From Mariniflexile fucanivorans (GTDB taxonomy: Bacteria > Bacteroidota > Bacteroidia > Flavobacteriales > Flavobacteriaceae), in NCBI RefSeq assembly GCF_004341235.1, contig NZ_SLUP01000001.1, positions 558,001 through 622,000 of the forward strand: a stretch of 64,000 bases of DNA, in the 5' to 3' direction. Made by a program: the position numbers and the translations under genes. The notes under the pieces were generated by a model. The model was not told the DNA's origin, ran no database searches, and saw only the letters and a program-made list of their open reading frames with translations. This document shows positions 26,472 to 35,247 of the stretch, in pieces; the first letter of the stretch is position 1, and every line of letters begins with the position of its first letter.

Positions 26472-26924
26472 ATGATAAACATTTTCGACATTAACGAAGC
26501 CAATACCGTTATTCAACGAATAAACAATCTTAAACCAGATGCATCACCATTATGGGGCAAAATGAGTGTTGATAAAATGTTGGCGCATTGTAACGTTACT
26601 TACGAAATGGCGTTTGAAGATGTTCACCCTAAACCAACTGGTTTTAAAAAAACCTTGCTAAAACTATTTGTAAAGCCTATTGTTGTAAGTAAAAAACCAT
26701 ATAAGCGAAATAGTAGAACTGCTCCAGAATTTATAATTCACGATTCTAAAAATTTTGAATTGGAAAAAGTAAGACTCATTAATTATATTCTGAAAGCGAT
26801 AAGTTTAGGTGAAGATTATTTTGACAACCGTGAATCTCTTTCTTTTGGAAAACTTACTAAAAACGAATGGAACACCATGTTTTACAAACATTTAGACCAT
26901 CATTTAAATCAATTTGGTGCTTAA
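26472..26924 (+). CDS. DUF1569 family protein (DinB-like fold)
   Basis: 150 residues. DUF1569 proteins are DinB-like helical bundles; the visible marks are PLWGKMSVDKMLAHCNVTYEMAF at residues 25-47 and the closing NEWNTMFYKHLDHHLNQFG, whose histidines may bind a metal. The role is unknown. It is the second DinB-superfamily gene in the window but shares no obvious sequence with the first. The next gene begins 43 bases downstream on the same strand and could be co-transcribed. Confidence 0.85.
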   Translation: MINIFDINEANTVIQRINNLKPDASPLWGKMSVDKMLAHCNVTYEMAFEDVHPKPTGFKKTLLKLFVKPIVVSKKPYKRNSRTAPEFIIHDSKNFELEKVRLINYILKAISLGEDYFDNRESLSFGKLTKNEWNTMFYKHLDHHLNQFGA

Positions 26925-26967
26925 ATATTAAGTTTTTAAGTACTTATAAACTCTAACATTTTATTAA

Positions 26968-28377
26968 ATGGCTAAATGTGCTTTGTTTTTTGCATTAGTA
27001 ACGCTCTTTATTCTTAATACTTCCTGCGCTACCAAACAACAGTTAATCACTTTAAAACCAGAGCCTGAAGAAACAGCTCCTTTGGTATTGGAGCATGTAC
27101 CATCGTTTATAAATGTTCCGGTAAGCGTGAATTTGAAAGATATTGAATATCAAATAAATACCATTTTAAAAGGTTTGATTTATGAAGATAAAGTCATAGA
27201 AGATGATGACATTGAAATAAAGGTTTGGAAACAAGCCCCCATTACCATTCAGAATAATCGTGCTTCAAACAACGAACGCATTAAAACAATGCTCCCTTTA
27301 AAAGCTATTGTAAAATACAGAATTGGCACCCAAACTATGGGTGTAGATCTTTATAAAACCAGCGAATTCAATTTAAATGGGGTTGTTACCTTAGTTAGCG
27401 ATATTGGTCTGTCCAACTGGAAATTAAAATCAAAAACACGTATAACCAATTTAGAATGGACTGAAAGCCCATCGATGGTGGTGTATGGTAAAAATATACC
27501 TGTGACTTATTTGATAAATCCAGCCATAAAAATTTTTAGAACAAATATTGAAGAAAGCATAGACGATGCCATTGAAGCATCTATGGATTTTAAACCAAAT
27601 GTGCTTGAAGCCATCGAAAAATTAACCGTCCCTTTTAAAATGAACGATGATTACGAAAGTTGGCTAAGAATAGTGCCCATAGAAATTTATAGTACCGATG
27701 CACAGTTAAAAAACGATAAAGTACTACTTCAAATGGGTATGAAATGTAATATGGAAACCGTAATTGGTCAAGAACCTGAGCCAAAATTTGATGCTAAAAA
27801 TATTGTATTGAAACCAGTTACTAAAATGCCAAATCATGTTACTTCAAATATCATTGCCATATCCACATATGAAGATGCATCAAAAGTTATGACCAAAAAT
27901 TTTGCAGGTGAAGAATTTAGTTCTGGCTCTAAAAAAGTAACTGTAAAAAAAGTAGATATTTGGCACAAAGAAGGCCATATGGTTATTGCGCTCGATTTAC
28001 AAGGTTCGATAAACGGCACCATCTATTTGGAAGGTATGCCACAATACGATGCCTTAAAGAAAGAAATTTATTTTAATGATTTAGATTATGTTTTGGACAC
28101 CAAAAGTAAATTGTTGCGTACTGCAAATTGGTTGGCAAAAGGCTTAATACTTAGTAAAATTCAAGAAAATTGCCGCTATTCCATTCAGCCTAATTTAGAT
28201 GAAGGCAAGCAAACCATGTTAAATTATCTTAGTAATTATTCGCCAATTCCAGGTGTTTTTGTAAATGGAACTATGGAAGACATCAATTTTCAAAAAGTAG
28301 AATTAACCAACAGCGCCATTTTAGCTTTTTTAAAGGTGAAGGGTAACATAAGTGTTACCGTTGATGGTTTGAAGTAA
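26968..28377 (+). CDS. DUF4403 family lipoprotein
   Basis: 469 residues with a lipoprotein signal (lipobox NTSC, Cys21). The mature protein starts in the manner of DUF4403: VPSFINVPVSVNLKDIEYQINTILKGLIYED, with repeated beta-alpha units that recall tubular lipid-binding (TULIP-like) proteins. The function is unknown; outer-membrane lipid or lipoprotein transport is a reasonable guess only. It follows the DUF1569 gene by 43 bases. Confidence 0.85.
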   Translation: MAKCALFFALVTLFILNTSCATKQQLITLKPEPEETAPLVLEHVPSFINVPVSVNLKDIEYQINTILKGLIYEDKVIEDDDIEIKVWKQAPITIQNNRASNNERIKTMLPLKAIVKYRIGTQTMGVDLYKTSEFNLNGVVTLVSDIGLSNWKLKSKTRITNLEWTESPSMVVYGKNIPVTYLINPAIKIFRTNIEESIDDAIEASMDFKPNVLEAIEKLTVPFKMNDDYESWLRIVPIEIYSTDAQLKNDKVLLQMGMKCNMETVIGQEPEPKFDAKNIVLKPVTKMPNHVTSNIIAISTYEDASKVMTKNFAGEEFSSGSKKVTVKKVDIWHKEGHMVIALDLQGSINGTIYLEGMPQYDALKKEIYFNDLDYVLDTKSKLLRTANWLAKGLILSKIQENCRYSIQPNLDEGKQTMLNYLSNYSPIPGVFVNGTMEDINFQKVELTNSAILAFLKVKGNISVTVDGLK

Positions 28378-28383
28378 CTATAA

Positions 28384-28419
28384 TAAAAAAGCAAATGCCC
28401 GTCAAAACGAGCACTTGCC
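28384..28419 (-). terminator. intrinsic terminator of the 28446 gene
   Basis: GCAAATGCCCGT (28392-28403) and ACGAGCACTTGC (28408-28419) pair with two mismatches; on the minus strand a T-run follows. It probably serves mainly the minus gene. Confidence 0.7.
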
Positions 28420-28445
28420 ATAATATTTTCTATGCTAAACCTAAT

Positions 28446-29090
28446 TTAGTTTAATTGCATGCTTAAATACAAACTAAGGTTGCTATTTTTCCCATCAGGA
28501 ATGGTGTAAGTTTGTCCAGCAACCGTTCTTTCTTTTCCAACGGTTGATAAACCATAATTATATCTTAATCCAATACCAAAATTGTTAAAATCGAAACCAA
28601 CACCTGCGGCTACACCAGCATCAAATTTATTAAAATCGTCGTTATCATAATTATCTTCAAAATCGAAACTTCCACTGTCCGATTCATTTGTTACCTGGGC
28701 GTCAACTAAATAAGCAAAATAAGGACCAGCATGTACACTAATATTTTTAGCTAAATTAACTTTTAGTAAAACCGGTATTTCAATATAATTTAGTTTAAAT
28801 TTCGCTGTACCCGAAAGAAATGCATTATCATAAACCAATTCCGAACCTTTTCGAGAATATAATAATTCGGGTTGAATGGCAATAAAATCGGTGATGGGAA
28901 ACGATGTGTAAATACCAGCATTGAAACTGGTTAGCACATTATTATCATCTACTTCATCGGTATATAAATTTGAAAAGTTAGCGCCACCTTTTATACCAAA
29001 TTGCGGCCCATCGTTAACTTGCGCATTCGATGTTGCTGTAAATCCGAATACTAAAAGAAGTGCTATTGAAATTTTTCCTATGTTTTTCAT
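28446..29090 (-). CDS. outer membrane beta-barrel protein (PorT/OMP_b-brl_2 type)
   Basis: 214 residues with a signal peptide ending SNAQ (about residue 23). The mature part is an eight-stranded-type barrel: FGIKGGANFSNLYTD at the start, YIEIPVLLKVNLAKNISVHAGPYFAYL in the middle and LSLYLSMQLN at the end. A long acidic loop (ESDSGSFDFEDNYDNDDF) lies between strands and could face outside. The family is common in Bacteroidetes and rarely has a known function. A near-consensus -7 element precedes it and a terminator follows, so it is monocistronic. Confidence 0.85.
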   Translation of the reverse strand: MKNIGKISIALLLVFGFTATSNAQVNDGPQFGIKGGANFSNLYTDEVDDNNVLTSFNAGIYTSFPITDFIAIQPELLYSRKGSELVYDNAFLSGTAKFKLNYIEIPVLLKVNLAKNISVHAGPYFAYLVDAQVTNESDSGSFDFEDNYDNDDFNKFDAGVAAGVGFDFNNFGIGLRYNYGLSTVGKERTVAGQTYTIPDGKNSNLSLYLSMQLN

Positions 29091-29116
29091 AATTGTATGT
29101 TTAAAATTTTACCATA

Positions 29117-29124
29117 CAAAGATG
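29117..29124 (-). promoter_or_regulatory. -7 element of the 28446 gene
   Basis: CAAAGATG reads CATCTTTG on the minus strand, one mismatch from TAnnTTTG, 27 bases before the start codon. Confidence 0.45.
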
Positions 29125-29295
29125 AGGTAGTTAGAATTTTTCAGCGTTACAACTTTTTATTGATGTCTTATAGAATTTCCATTTTATAAGTGCCAATGGT
29201 AATGAAATTATAAAATTGTTTAAATTGCATTAAATTGATACTATATTTATTTTGAATGTAAAAAAAAATAGTCCCATACTTAACCACCTATAATA

Positions 29296-30405
29296 ATGAA
29301 AGGATACATAATTTTATTATCACTAATCCTTTTTTTAAAAGTAAATTCTCAAGAAAGACCTTTTTATATTGGTCATAGTTTGGTGAATAGCAATATGCCA
29401 AAAATGGTAAACGATTTAGCCGTTGATGCTGGCCTTACTACAAATTATGGTATTCAAATAATAAATGGTTCGCCTTTACAATGGAATTACAATAATGCCG
29501 CTAGTGCAGAAGGCACCCCTTATACAACTGCTTTTCCTAATGGAAATTTCAATAATTTGGTAGTTACAGAAGCTGTGCCTTTGCAAAACCATTTAACATG
29601 GAGTGATACATATCTATATGCAAATAATTTTTACAATTATGCCAAAAACAACAACAATAATAATCCTGTAAAATTCTTTATTTATGAAACTTGGCATTGC
29701 ATAAATACAGGGTTAACTGGCTGTGAATACGACAATTCAGCCAATAGCAACACGCTTTGGCACCCAAGGCTTCAAGCCGATTTTTCTTTATGGACAGGCA
29801 TTGTAGATTATGTTAAAAACGAAAATCCTACCGATACAGATATTTGGATGGTTCCTGCAGGACAAGCGTTTTACAATTTAACCACTCAAATAAATAATGG
29901 TAACGTTTCAGGAATTACAAGTTTTACAGATTTGTTTGTGGATGATATTCATTTAAATAACAAAGGAAATTATTTCATTGCATGTGTTATGTACGCCACT
30001 ATTTTTAAACAATCGCCTTTTGGTTTAACAACAAATATAAATAATACTTATGGCTCAGCATTTACAGATATGCCAACTCAGGCACAAGCAGAGATAATGC
30101 AACAAGTAGCATGGAATACAGTTAGTACTTTAAGCACATGGACGGGTGTTTCAACGTTGTCAAACAATTCATTCCATAAATCTACAATTTCTGTTTATCC
30201 AAGCCCTTCAAATCATTTTATAACCATTGAATTGCCTAATGTTTTGAAAAACGAAAAGGTGAAAATATACAATACTTTAGGTCAGCTTATTGAAGAAATT
30301 CCATTGAAAAGTCCTTCAGAAGAATTAAATATTTCCCATTTAGCTGGTGGGTTGTATTATTTAGTAATTAATAATTATGAAGTTGTTAAGTTTGTAAAAA
30401 ACTAA
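29296..30405 (+). CDS. T9SS-exported SGNH-hydrolase-like protein
   Basis: 369 residues. A signal peptide (about 1-18) is followed by an SGNH-like domain: the nucleophile motif is IGHSLVNS with Ser28, and the distal Asp/His pair is DDIHLNNKG with Asp216 and His219, the DxxH pattern of block V. The last ~75 residues form a T9SS type A sorting domain (ISVYPSPSNHFITIELP ... KVKIYNTLGQLIEE ... GLYYLVINN), so the enzyme is probably released or bound at the cell surface. SGNH enzymes are esterases or lipases of glycans and lipids; the substrate is unknown. Confidence 0.82.
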   Translation: MKGYIILLSLILFLKVNSQERPFYIGHSLVNSNMPKMVNDLAVDAGLTTNYGIQIINGSPLQWNYNNAASAEGTPYTTAFPNGNFNNLVVTEAVPLQNHLTWSDTYLYANNFYNYAKNNNNNNPVKFFIYETWHCINTGLTGCEYDNSANSNTLWHPRLQADFSLWTGIVDYVKNENPTDTDIWMVPAGQAFYNLTTQINNGNVSGITSFTDLFVDDIHLNNKGNYFIACVMYATIFKQSPFGLTTNINNTYGSAFTDMPTQAQAEIMQQVAWNTVSTLSTWTGVSTLSNNSFHKSTISVYPSPSNHFITIELPNVLKNEKVKIYNTLGQLIEEIPLKSPSEELNISHLAGGLYYLVINNYEVVKFVKN

Positions 30406-30424
30406 GATATTTATGAAATCTATT

Positions 30425-31438
30425 TTAATTTTGAAAAATAACTTTAGATTTCTCTTTTTCAACAACTAATTCAACCATTCTCCCCAAAATCAAAGCACGA
30501 TTATCTTTTTCATGGCCTGCAGGCATATTAAAAGCAATTGGGAAATTGTATTCAGCCAAAACATCTAAAATAAGTTGTTGTACCGGTACGCCCCATGCGG
30601 TCGTATTTCTTCTAACTTTAGTGATATCGCCTACCAAAACGCCTTTACAATTTTCAAAATAACCAGCACGTTTTAGGCTTTGGAGCATGCGGTCTATATG
30701 GTATTCATATTCGCCAATTTCTTCAATAAATAATATTTTACCAGAAGTTTCAATACTGGTTTTCGAGCCTAACATGGTGTGTAGTATGGTTAAATTGCCA
30801 CCAACCAATTGTCCTGAAGTGGTGCCTGTTTTATTGTATTTAGAACCTTCCAAAGTATAGGCTAAAGGTTTGCCAAAAAGGGCGTCTTTAAAGGTTGAAA
30901 TAGTTTCTGAAATAGTACTATTGTCGTCTTGTAAACTAGTACACATCATGGCATGCAAGCTTTCAAAACCTTCATTATGAACTTGGTTATGAAGCGCTGT
31001 AATATCAGAATACCCTATAACCCATTTCGGGTTTTTCTTAAACTTTGAATAATTTAATTTATCTAAAATCCGAACGGTTCCGTATCCACCACGAGCGCAC
31101 CAAATAGCACTAATTTTAGAGTCGTCCATAGCTTTTTGTAAATCTTCAGCACGTTCGGCATCTGTTCCAGCAAAATGATTATTTTGGTTAAACACATTTT
31201 TTCCAACAACAGCATGCAAACCCCAACTTTTAAGTAAGTTTTTAGCTTGTTCAACTTCCGAAGTTCTATTTCTTAAAACGCCCGAAGGCGCAACAATGGC
31301 AACCGTGTCGCCAGCTTTTAAATATGGTGGACGCATTAATGTAGTGGTTTTAGTTGTATTGTTTTGTGCTGTAATCGTTATGTTTCCACAGAAAAAATTA
31401 GCACAAAGTAGAATTGTAAATAAAGTGATTTTAGACAT
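30425..31438 (-). CDS. LD-carboxypeptidase, peptidase family S66
   Basis: About 337 residues from the Met of MSKITLFTILL (31438); a Met five codons upstream is possible but lengthens the signal peptide awkwardly. After the signal the protein shows S66 marks: PPYLKAGDTVAIVAPSG, CARGGYGTVRILDKL and the nucleophile strand GYSDITALH, with later LVGGNLTILHTMLGS and the Glu/His residues of the catalytic triad. LdcA cleaves the terminal D-Ala from tetrapeptides in murein recycling. An exported copy is typical of Bacteroidetes, whereas E. coli LdcA is cytoplasmic. It is divergent from metG. Confidence 0.9.
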   Translation of the reverse strand: MSKITLFTILLCANFFCGNITITAQNNTTKTTTLMRPPYLKAGDTVAIVAPSGVLRNRTSEVEQAKNLLKSWGLHAVVGKNVFNQNNHFAGTDAERAEDLQKAMDDSKISAIWCARGGYGTVRILDKLNYSKFKKNPKWVIGYSDITALHNQVHNEGFESLHAMMCTSLQDDNSTISETISTFKDALFGKPLAYTLEGSKYNKTGTTSGQLVGGNLTILHTMLGSKTSIETSGKILFIEEIGEYEYHIDRMLQSLKRAGYFENCKGVLVGDITKVRRNTTAWGVPVQQLILDVLAEYNFPIAFNMPAGHEKDNRALILGRMVELVVEKEKSKVIFQN

Positions 31439-31505
31439 GATGTAAATGTACATTTTTTTTCAATATAGCAGTCAAAATGTGTACTTTTACGGCTTCAAAA
31501 TGATA

Positions 31506-31590
31506 CGTCATTCCGAGTAAAGCATGGGAATCTGTTTGTTAGGAGTTTCAATTAATGAGATTGCTTCGTCGCATACTCCTCGCAATGACG
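31506..31590. repeat. REP-like palindromic element in the metG leader
   Basis: A left arm CGTCATTCCGAG...GGGAATCTG is followed after a spacer by AGATTGCTTCGTCGCATACT and CCTCGCAATGACG in inverted orientation. The same palindrome recurs in the 43.5-44.6 kb array, at 45.7 kb and inside mfd. This copy ends 23 bases before the metG ATG. Confidence 0.8.
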
Positions 31591-31612
31591 GTAACATATA
31601 ATTTTTAGATTG

Positions 31613-33712
31613 ATGAACAAACCGAAAAGATACACCATAACTTCTGCATTACCGTACACAAACGGCCCTATTCATATTGGACATTTAGCAGGTGTTTATG
31701 TGCCAGCAGATATTTACGCACGCTACTTACGCTTAACAGGAAACGATGTGGTTTTTATTGGCGGAAGTGATGAACATGGTGTGCCCATTACCATTAAAGC
31801 AAAAAATGAAGGTGTGTCTCCGCAAGATGTGGTTGATAAATACCATGCGATTATAAAAAAATCGTTTGAAGAATTCGGTATTTCGTTTGATAATTACTCA
31901 CGAACTTCGGCCAAAATTCATCATGATACCGCTTCAGAATTTTTTAAAACACTTTACGATAAAGGTGATTTTATTGAAGAAGTTACCGAACAACTATACG
32001 ATGAAAAAGCAAATCAGTTTTTAGCTGATCGATTTGTAACGGGAACTTGCCCAAAATGTGGCAATGAAGAAGCTTATGGCGACCAATGTGAAAAATGCGG
32101 TACCAGTTTAAATGCCACCGATTTAATCAATCCAAAATCGGCATTAACAGGTAATGTACCTACTTTAAAAGAAACAAAACACTGGTTTTTACCTTTAGAT
32201 AGATATGAAGCTTTTTTAAGAGAATGGATTTTAGAAGGCCACAAAAAAGATTGGAAACCGAATGTGTACGGACAAGTAAAATCGTGGATTGATGATGGTT
32301 TACGTCCACGTGCTGTAACCCGCGATTTAGATTGGGGAATTCCCGTACCAGTGCCAGGTGGTGAAGGCAAAGTGCTTTACGTTTGGTTTGATGCACCTAT
32401 TGGCTATATTTCTTCTACCAAAGAATGGGCAGAACGTGAAGGTAAAGATTGGGAGCCATATTGGAAAAGTGACGATACCAAATTGGTTCACTTTATAGGA
32501 AAAGACAATATTGTTTTCCATTGCATCATTTTTCCAGCGATGTTAAAAGCGGAAGGAAGTTTCATTTTACCAGAAAATGTGCCAGCTAATGAATTTTTAA
32601 ATCTAGAAGGCAACAAATTGTCAACCTCTAAAAATTGGGCGGTTTGGTTACCAGATTATTTAAAAGAATTTCCTGGTCAGCAAGATGTGTTGCGCTATGC
32701 CTTAACAGCTAATGCACCAGAAACTAAGGATAACGATTTTACTTGGAAAGATTTTCAGGCAAGAAATAACAATGAATTGGTTGCTATTTTTGGAAATTTC
32801 ATTAATCGTGTTGTTGTTTTAACTCAAAAATATTATGATGGCATTGTACCTGCGCCTAATGAATTTTCACAGGTAGATGAAGAAACTTTGGCTGCCGTAA
32901 AAGCATATCCAGAAGTTATTTCAAGTTCTATTGAGCGTTACCGTTTTAGAGAAGCACAAACAGAACTTATGAATTTGGCACGACTTGGAAACAAATATCT
33001 TGCTGATGAAGAACCTTGGAAAATGATAAAAGTTGATGAAGCACGTACAGAAACCATCATGTATGTGGCACTTCAAATAGCAGCAGCTTTAGCAACGTTA
33101 AGTGAACCATTTTTACCATTTACTTCTGCAAAATTAAAAGGTATTCTTAATTTGAAATCGAAAGAAAATAATGGAAACGTTAGTCATGCTGAGCTTGTTG
33201 AAGCATCTCAATGGAGCGATGTTTCAATTAAGGAAGTATTACTTCCAATAGGTCACAAAATAGGCGAAGCAGAATTACTATTTTCTAAAATTGAAGATGA
33301 AACCATTCAGTTTCAATTAGATAAATTAGAAGCCAGTAAAAAAGCAAACGAAGCTGCAAACAAAACAGTGGAGCCTCAAAAAGAGACCATTACGTTTGAT
33401 GATTTTACAAAACTTGATATTCGTATTGGTACCATTTTAGAAGCTGAAAAAATGCCAAAAGCTAAAAAATTATTGGTTTTAAAAGTAGATACGGGTATTG
33501 ATGTACGCACCATCGTTTCTGGTATTGCCGAAAGTTTTACACCAGAAGAAGTGGTTGGTAAAAAAGTAACCGTTTTGGTAAATCTTGCTCCCAGAGAGTT
33601 AAGAGGTGTAGAAAGCCAAGGCATGATTTTAATGACTGAAAATGCAGAAGGTAAATTGGTGTTTGTAAATCCAGACGACCCAAATGTTTCAAATGGTTTG
33701 CAAATAAGTTAA
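31613..33712 (+). CDS. metG: methionyl-tRNA synthetase with C-terminal tRNA-binding domain
   Basis: 699 residues from ATG 31613 (a TTG just before it is not needed). The class I signatures are HIGH at residues 21-24 (PIHIGHLAG) and KLSTSK at 335-340. A zinc knuckle has Cys146, 149, 159 and 162. The C-terminal ~110 residues form a Trbp111-type OB-fold ([18 protein letters not shown]) that improves tRNA binding. The enzyme charges initiator and elongator tRNA-Met. Between the anticodon bundle and this domain sits SHAELVEAS (about 524-533), the translation of a dispersed DNA repeat. A REP-like element occupies the leader. Confidence 0.97.
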   Translation: MNKPKRYTITSALPYTNGPIHIGHLAGVYVPADIYARYLRLTGNDVVFIGGSDEHGVPITIKAKNEGVSPQDVVDKYHAIIKKSFEEFGISFDNYSRTSAKIHHDTASEFFKTLYDKGDFIEEVTEQLYDEKANQFLADRFVTGTCPKCGNEEAYGDQCEKCGTSLNATDLINPKSALTGNVPTLKETKHWFLPLDRYEAFLREWILEGHKKDWKPNVYGQVKSWIDDGLRPRAVTRDLDWGIPVPVPGGEGKVLYVWFDAPIGYISSTKEWAEREGKDWEPYWKSDDTKLVHFIGKDNIVFHCIIFPAMLKAEGSFILPENVPANEFLNLEGNKLSTSKNWAVWLPDYLKEFPGQQDVLRYALTANAPETKDNDFTWKDFQARNNNELVAIFGNFINRVVVLTQKYYDGIVPAPNEFSQVDEETLAAVKAYPEVISSSIERYRFREAQTELMNLARLGNKYLADEEPWKMIKVDEARTETIMYVALQIAAALATLSEPFLPFTSAKLKGILNLKSKENNGNVSHAELVEASQWSDVSIKEVLLPIGHKIGEAELLFSKIEDETIQFQLDKLEASKKANEAANKTVEPQKETITFDDFTKLDIRIGTILEAEKMPKAKKLLVLKVDTGIDVRTIVSGIAESFTPEEVVGKKVTVLVNLAPRELRGVESQGMILMTENAEGKLVFVNPDDPNVSNGLQIS
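33183..33209 (+). repeat. dispersed repeat translated inside metG
   Basis: GTCATGCTGAGCTTGTTGAA and following GCATCTC match a very common Bacteroidetes intergenic repeat (consensus GTCATGCTGAGCTTGTCGAA). Here it is in frame as SHAELVEAS, in the linker before the tRNA-binding domain. Confidence 0.7.
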
Positions 33713-33773
33713 TGTACCGGTTTAATTTTAATTAAAACTGAAGTTTTATAACATTATTATTACTTTTTTGATA

Positions 33774-33804
33774 CTTGAATACGCTAAGAAATTTATTAAC
33801 TTTA
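33774..33804 (+). promoter_or_regulatory. promoter of the ferritin gene
   Basis: CTTG (33774-33777), 19 bases, then TAACTTTA (33797-33804): good -33 and near-consensus -7. Confidence 0.6.
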
Positions 33805-33820
33805 CAAAAAACGTATAATT

Positions 33821-34339
33821 ATGTTATCAAAAAATATTGAAAAAGCGCTAAACAATCAAATTAAAATTGAGGCTGAATCTTCTCAAATTTATTTAGCCAT
33901 GGCCTGTTGGGCAGAAGTGAAAGGTTTAGAAGGTGTTGCTGGTTTTATGTACAAGCAATCGCAAGAAGAACGCGACCACATGCTTAAATTAGTTAAATAT
34001 GTGAACGAACGTGGTGGACACGCCCAAGTTTCGGCGCTTGCTGCACCTAATGTTACCTTCAAATCGTTTAAAGAAATGTTTGAAGAATTGTATAAGCATG
34101 AAGTTTTTGTTTCAGAAAGCATCAACGAGTTAGTGCATATCAGTTTACAAGAAAAAGATTATTCTACCCATAACTTTTTACAATGGTACGTTGCCGAACA
34201 GATTGAAGAAGAAGCAATGGCACGCACCATTTTAGATAAAATAAATTTAATTGGTGACGATAAAGGTGGCCTGTATCTTTTTGATAGAGATATATTAAAC
34301 TTAACTGTTAGTACAGCAGCTACCGTACCAGCACAATAA
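33821..34339 (+). CDS. non-heme ferritin
   Basis: 172 residues, the bacterial FtnA length. Ferroxidase ligands fall at the canonical numbers: Glu17 (IKIEAESSQIY), Glu50 and His53 (QEERDHM), with Glu in KHEVFVSESINEL near 94 and in AEQIEEEAMAR near 126-130. The protein assembles 24-mers that oxidise Fe(II) with O2 or peroxide and store iron. It is monocistronic with its own promoter; no DtxR-type or Fur-type box is apparent, so its control is unclear. Confidence 0.95.
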   Translation: MLSKNIEKALNNQIKIEAESSQIYLAMACWAEVKGLEGVAGFMYKQSQEERDHMLKLVKYVNERGGHAQVSALAAPNVTFKSFKEMFEELYKHEVFVSESINELVHISLQEKDYSTHNFLQWYVAEQIEEEAMARTILDKINLIGDDKGGLYLFDRDILNLTVSTAATVPAQ

Positions 34340-34379
34340 TTTTAACATTTAATCTTATTTAGATTCAATAAAAATAGCA

Positions 34380-34387
34380 TACATTTG
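34380..34387 (+). promoter_or_regulatory. -7 element of the small Cys-rich gene
   Basis: TACATTTG matches TAnnTTTG. The start point would fall near 34394, about 20 bases before the TTG start at 34416. Confidence 0.6.
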
Positions 34388-34415
34388 CCCATGTAATTTA
34401 TTTACTCATAATCTC

Positions 34416-34577
34416 TTGGGCAAAAAGAAGCAAAAAAAAGCACTAAAAAAACTTAAAAAGGCAGGAATAATACTTCCTAACAAAGTTAAAAGTAGTTGCT
34501 GTGAAAAATACAAAAAGAAGGAAGATAAGCGTTGTGGAAAATGCCCTTGCTTCGATTTAGTTAAAAAAGTAGCCTAG
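34416..34577 (+). CDS. small basic Cys-rich protein (TTG start)
   Basis: 53 residues beginning at TTG; no in-frame ATG is available. The N-terminal half is almost all Lys/Leu/Ala (GKKKQKKALKKLKKAG). The C-terminal half has five cysteines: Cys28-Cys29 in SSCCEKYKKK and Cys40, 43, 45 in RCGKCPCFDL. This could bind a metal such as zinc or an Fe-S cluster. A perfect -7 element lies upstream and a strong terminator downstream, which together with the ordered cysteines supports a real gene. I recall similar tiny proteins in flavobacteria but know no function. It lies next to ferritin but has its own promoter. Confidence 0.7.
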   Translation: MGKKKQKKALKKLKKAGIILPNKVKSSCCEKYKKKEDKRCGKCPCFDLVKKVA

Positions 34578-34607
34578 TTTATTCAAAGACTATCATTAAT
34601 ATAATTT

Positions 34608-34643
34608 AAAAAACAGACTTTCTTCATGAAGGATCTGTTTTTT
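34608..34643 (+). terminator. intrinsic terminator of the small Cys-rich gene
   Basis: AAAAAACAGA and TCTGTTTTTT pair around an inner TTTCTTCATGAAGG that can itself fold; a T-rich run follows, 31 bases after the TAG. Confidence 0.8.
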
Positions 34644-34740
34644 CTTTTTAGAACAAATCTGTTTTGTCGTCCAAATACAAAAATGAAAATTTTATAATCA
34701 AATTGGATAATAATGTAATAGAAAACTAAAAACTCTGTCG

Positions 34741-34748
34741 CATCTTTG
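34741..34748 (+). promoter_or_regulatory. -7 element of the lipocalin-like gene
   Basis: CATCTTTG is one mismatch from TAnnTTTG and lies 22 bases before the ATG. Confidence 0.45.
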
Positions 34749-34770
34749 TATCATTAAAAATCTAATATTT

Positions 34771-35241
34771 ATGAAAAAATTAATTCTATTGTGCGTTGCA
34801 ATAACTATTTTAAGTTGTGGAGCTTCTAAAACTGTTAGGGTTTCAAAAAAAGTTATTAAGGGCGATTGGGTGTTAAATTCAATTACATACAATCAATCAG
34901 GAACATTTAACGCAACCTTGTTAAACGATGCTTCTAAAGCCTGTTTTGAAGGTAGTACTTGGCAATTTGTTCCAAATAATAATACAGGAGTTTACTCTAT
35001 TAATGATGCCACTTGTGCTACAGGAGAGAGATATTTTGTATTTACCATTCAAGAAGTGGATGCAGAAACGGGTTTGTATGACTTCTTGTTAAAACCTACG
35101 GATGAAAAACACAAATCGGAAACCAATCAAGGGTTTAGATTGAAACTTTCAGCATTGTCTGATACCGATATGCAGTGGCAACAATCAGTAAATGTGGGCG
35201 GTAGTCCACTAACTATTAACATGAATTTTTCTAAAAACTAA
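34771..35241 (+). CDS. lipocalin-like lipoprotein
   Basis: 156 residues with a lipoprotein signal (lipobox ILSC, Cys16). The mature part begins with a lipocalin-like first strand, KGDWVLNSITYNQSG, followed by alternating strands (STWQFVPNNNTGVYSIND, RYFVFTIQEV, FRLKLSALSDTDMQWQQ) and no cysteine-rich or catalytic motif. Lipocalin-type barrels bind small hydrophobic ligands; the ligand is unknown. An OmpA-family lipoprotein gene starts six bases after the stop, so the two form one transcript ending at the hairpin at 35976. Confidence 0.82.
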   Translation: MKKLILLCVAITILSCGASKTVRVSKKVIKGDWVLNSITYNQSGTFNATLLNDASKACFEGSTWQFVPNNNTGVYSINDATCATGERYFVFTIQEVDAETGLYDFLLKPTDEKHKSETNQGFRLKLSALSDTDMQWQQSVNVGGSPLTINMNFSKN

Positions 35242-35247
35242 AAAGAA

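Noticed and set aside
30415-30452. Terminator between the T9SS esterase-like gene and the LD-carboxypeptidase
   Set aside because: The 8-base arms are separated by 22 bases and lie partly inside the carboxypeptidase gene; the evidence is weak.
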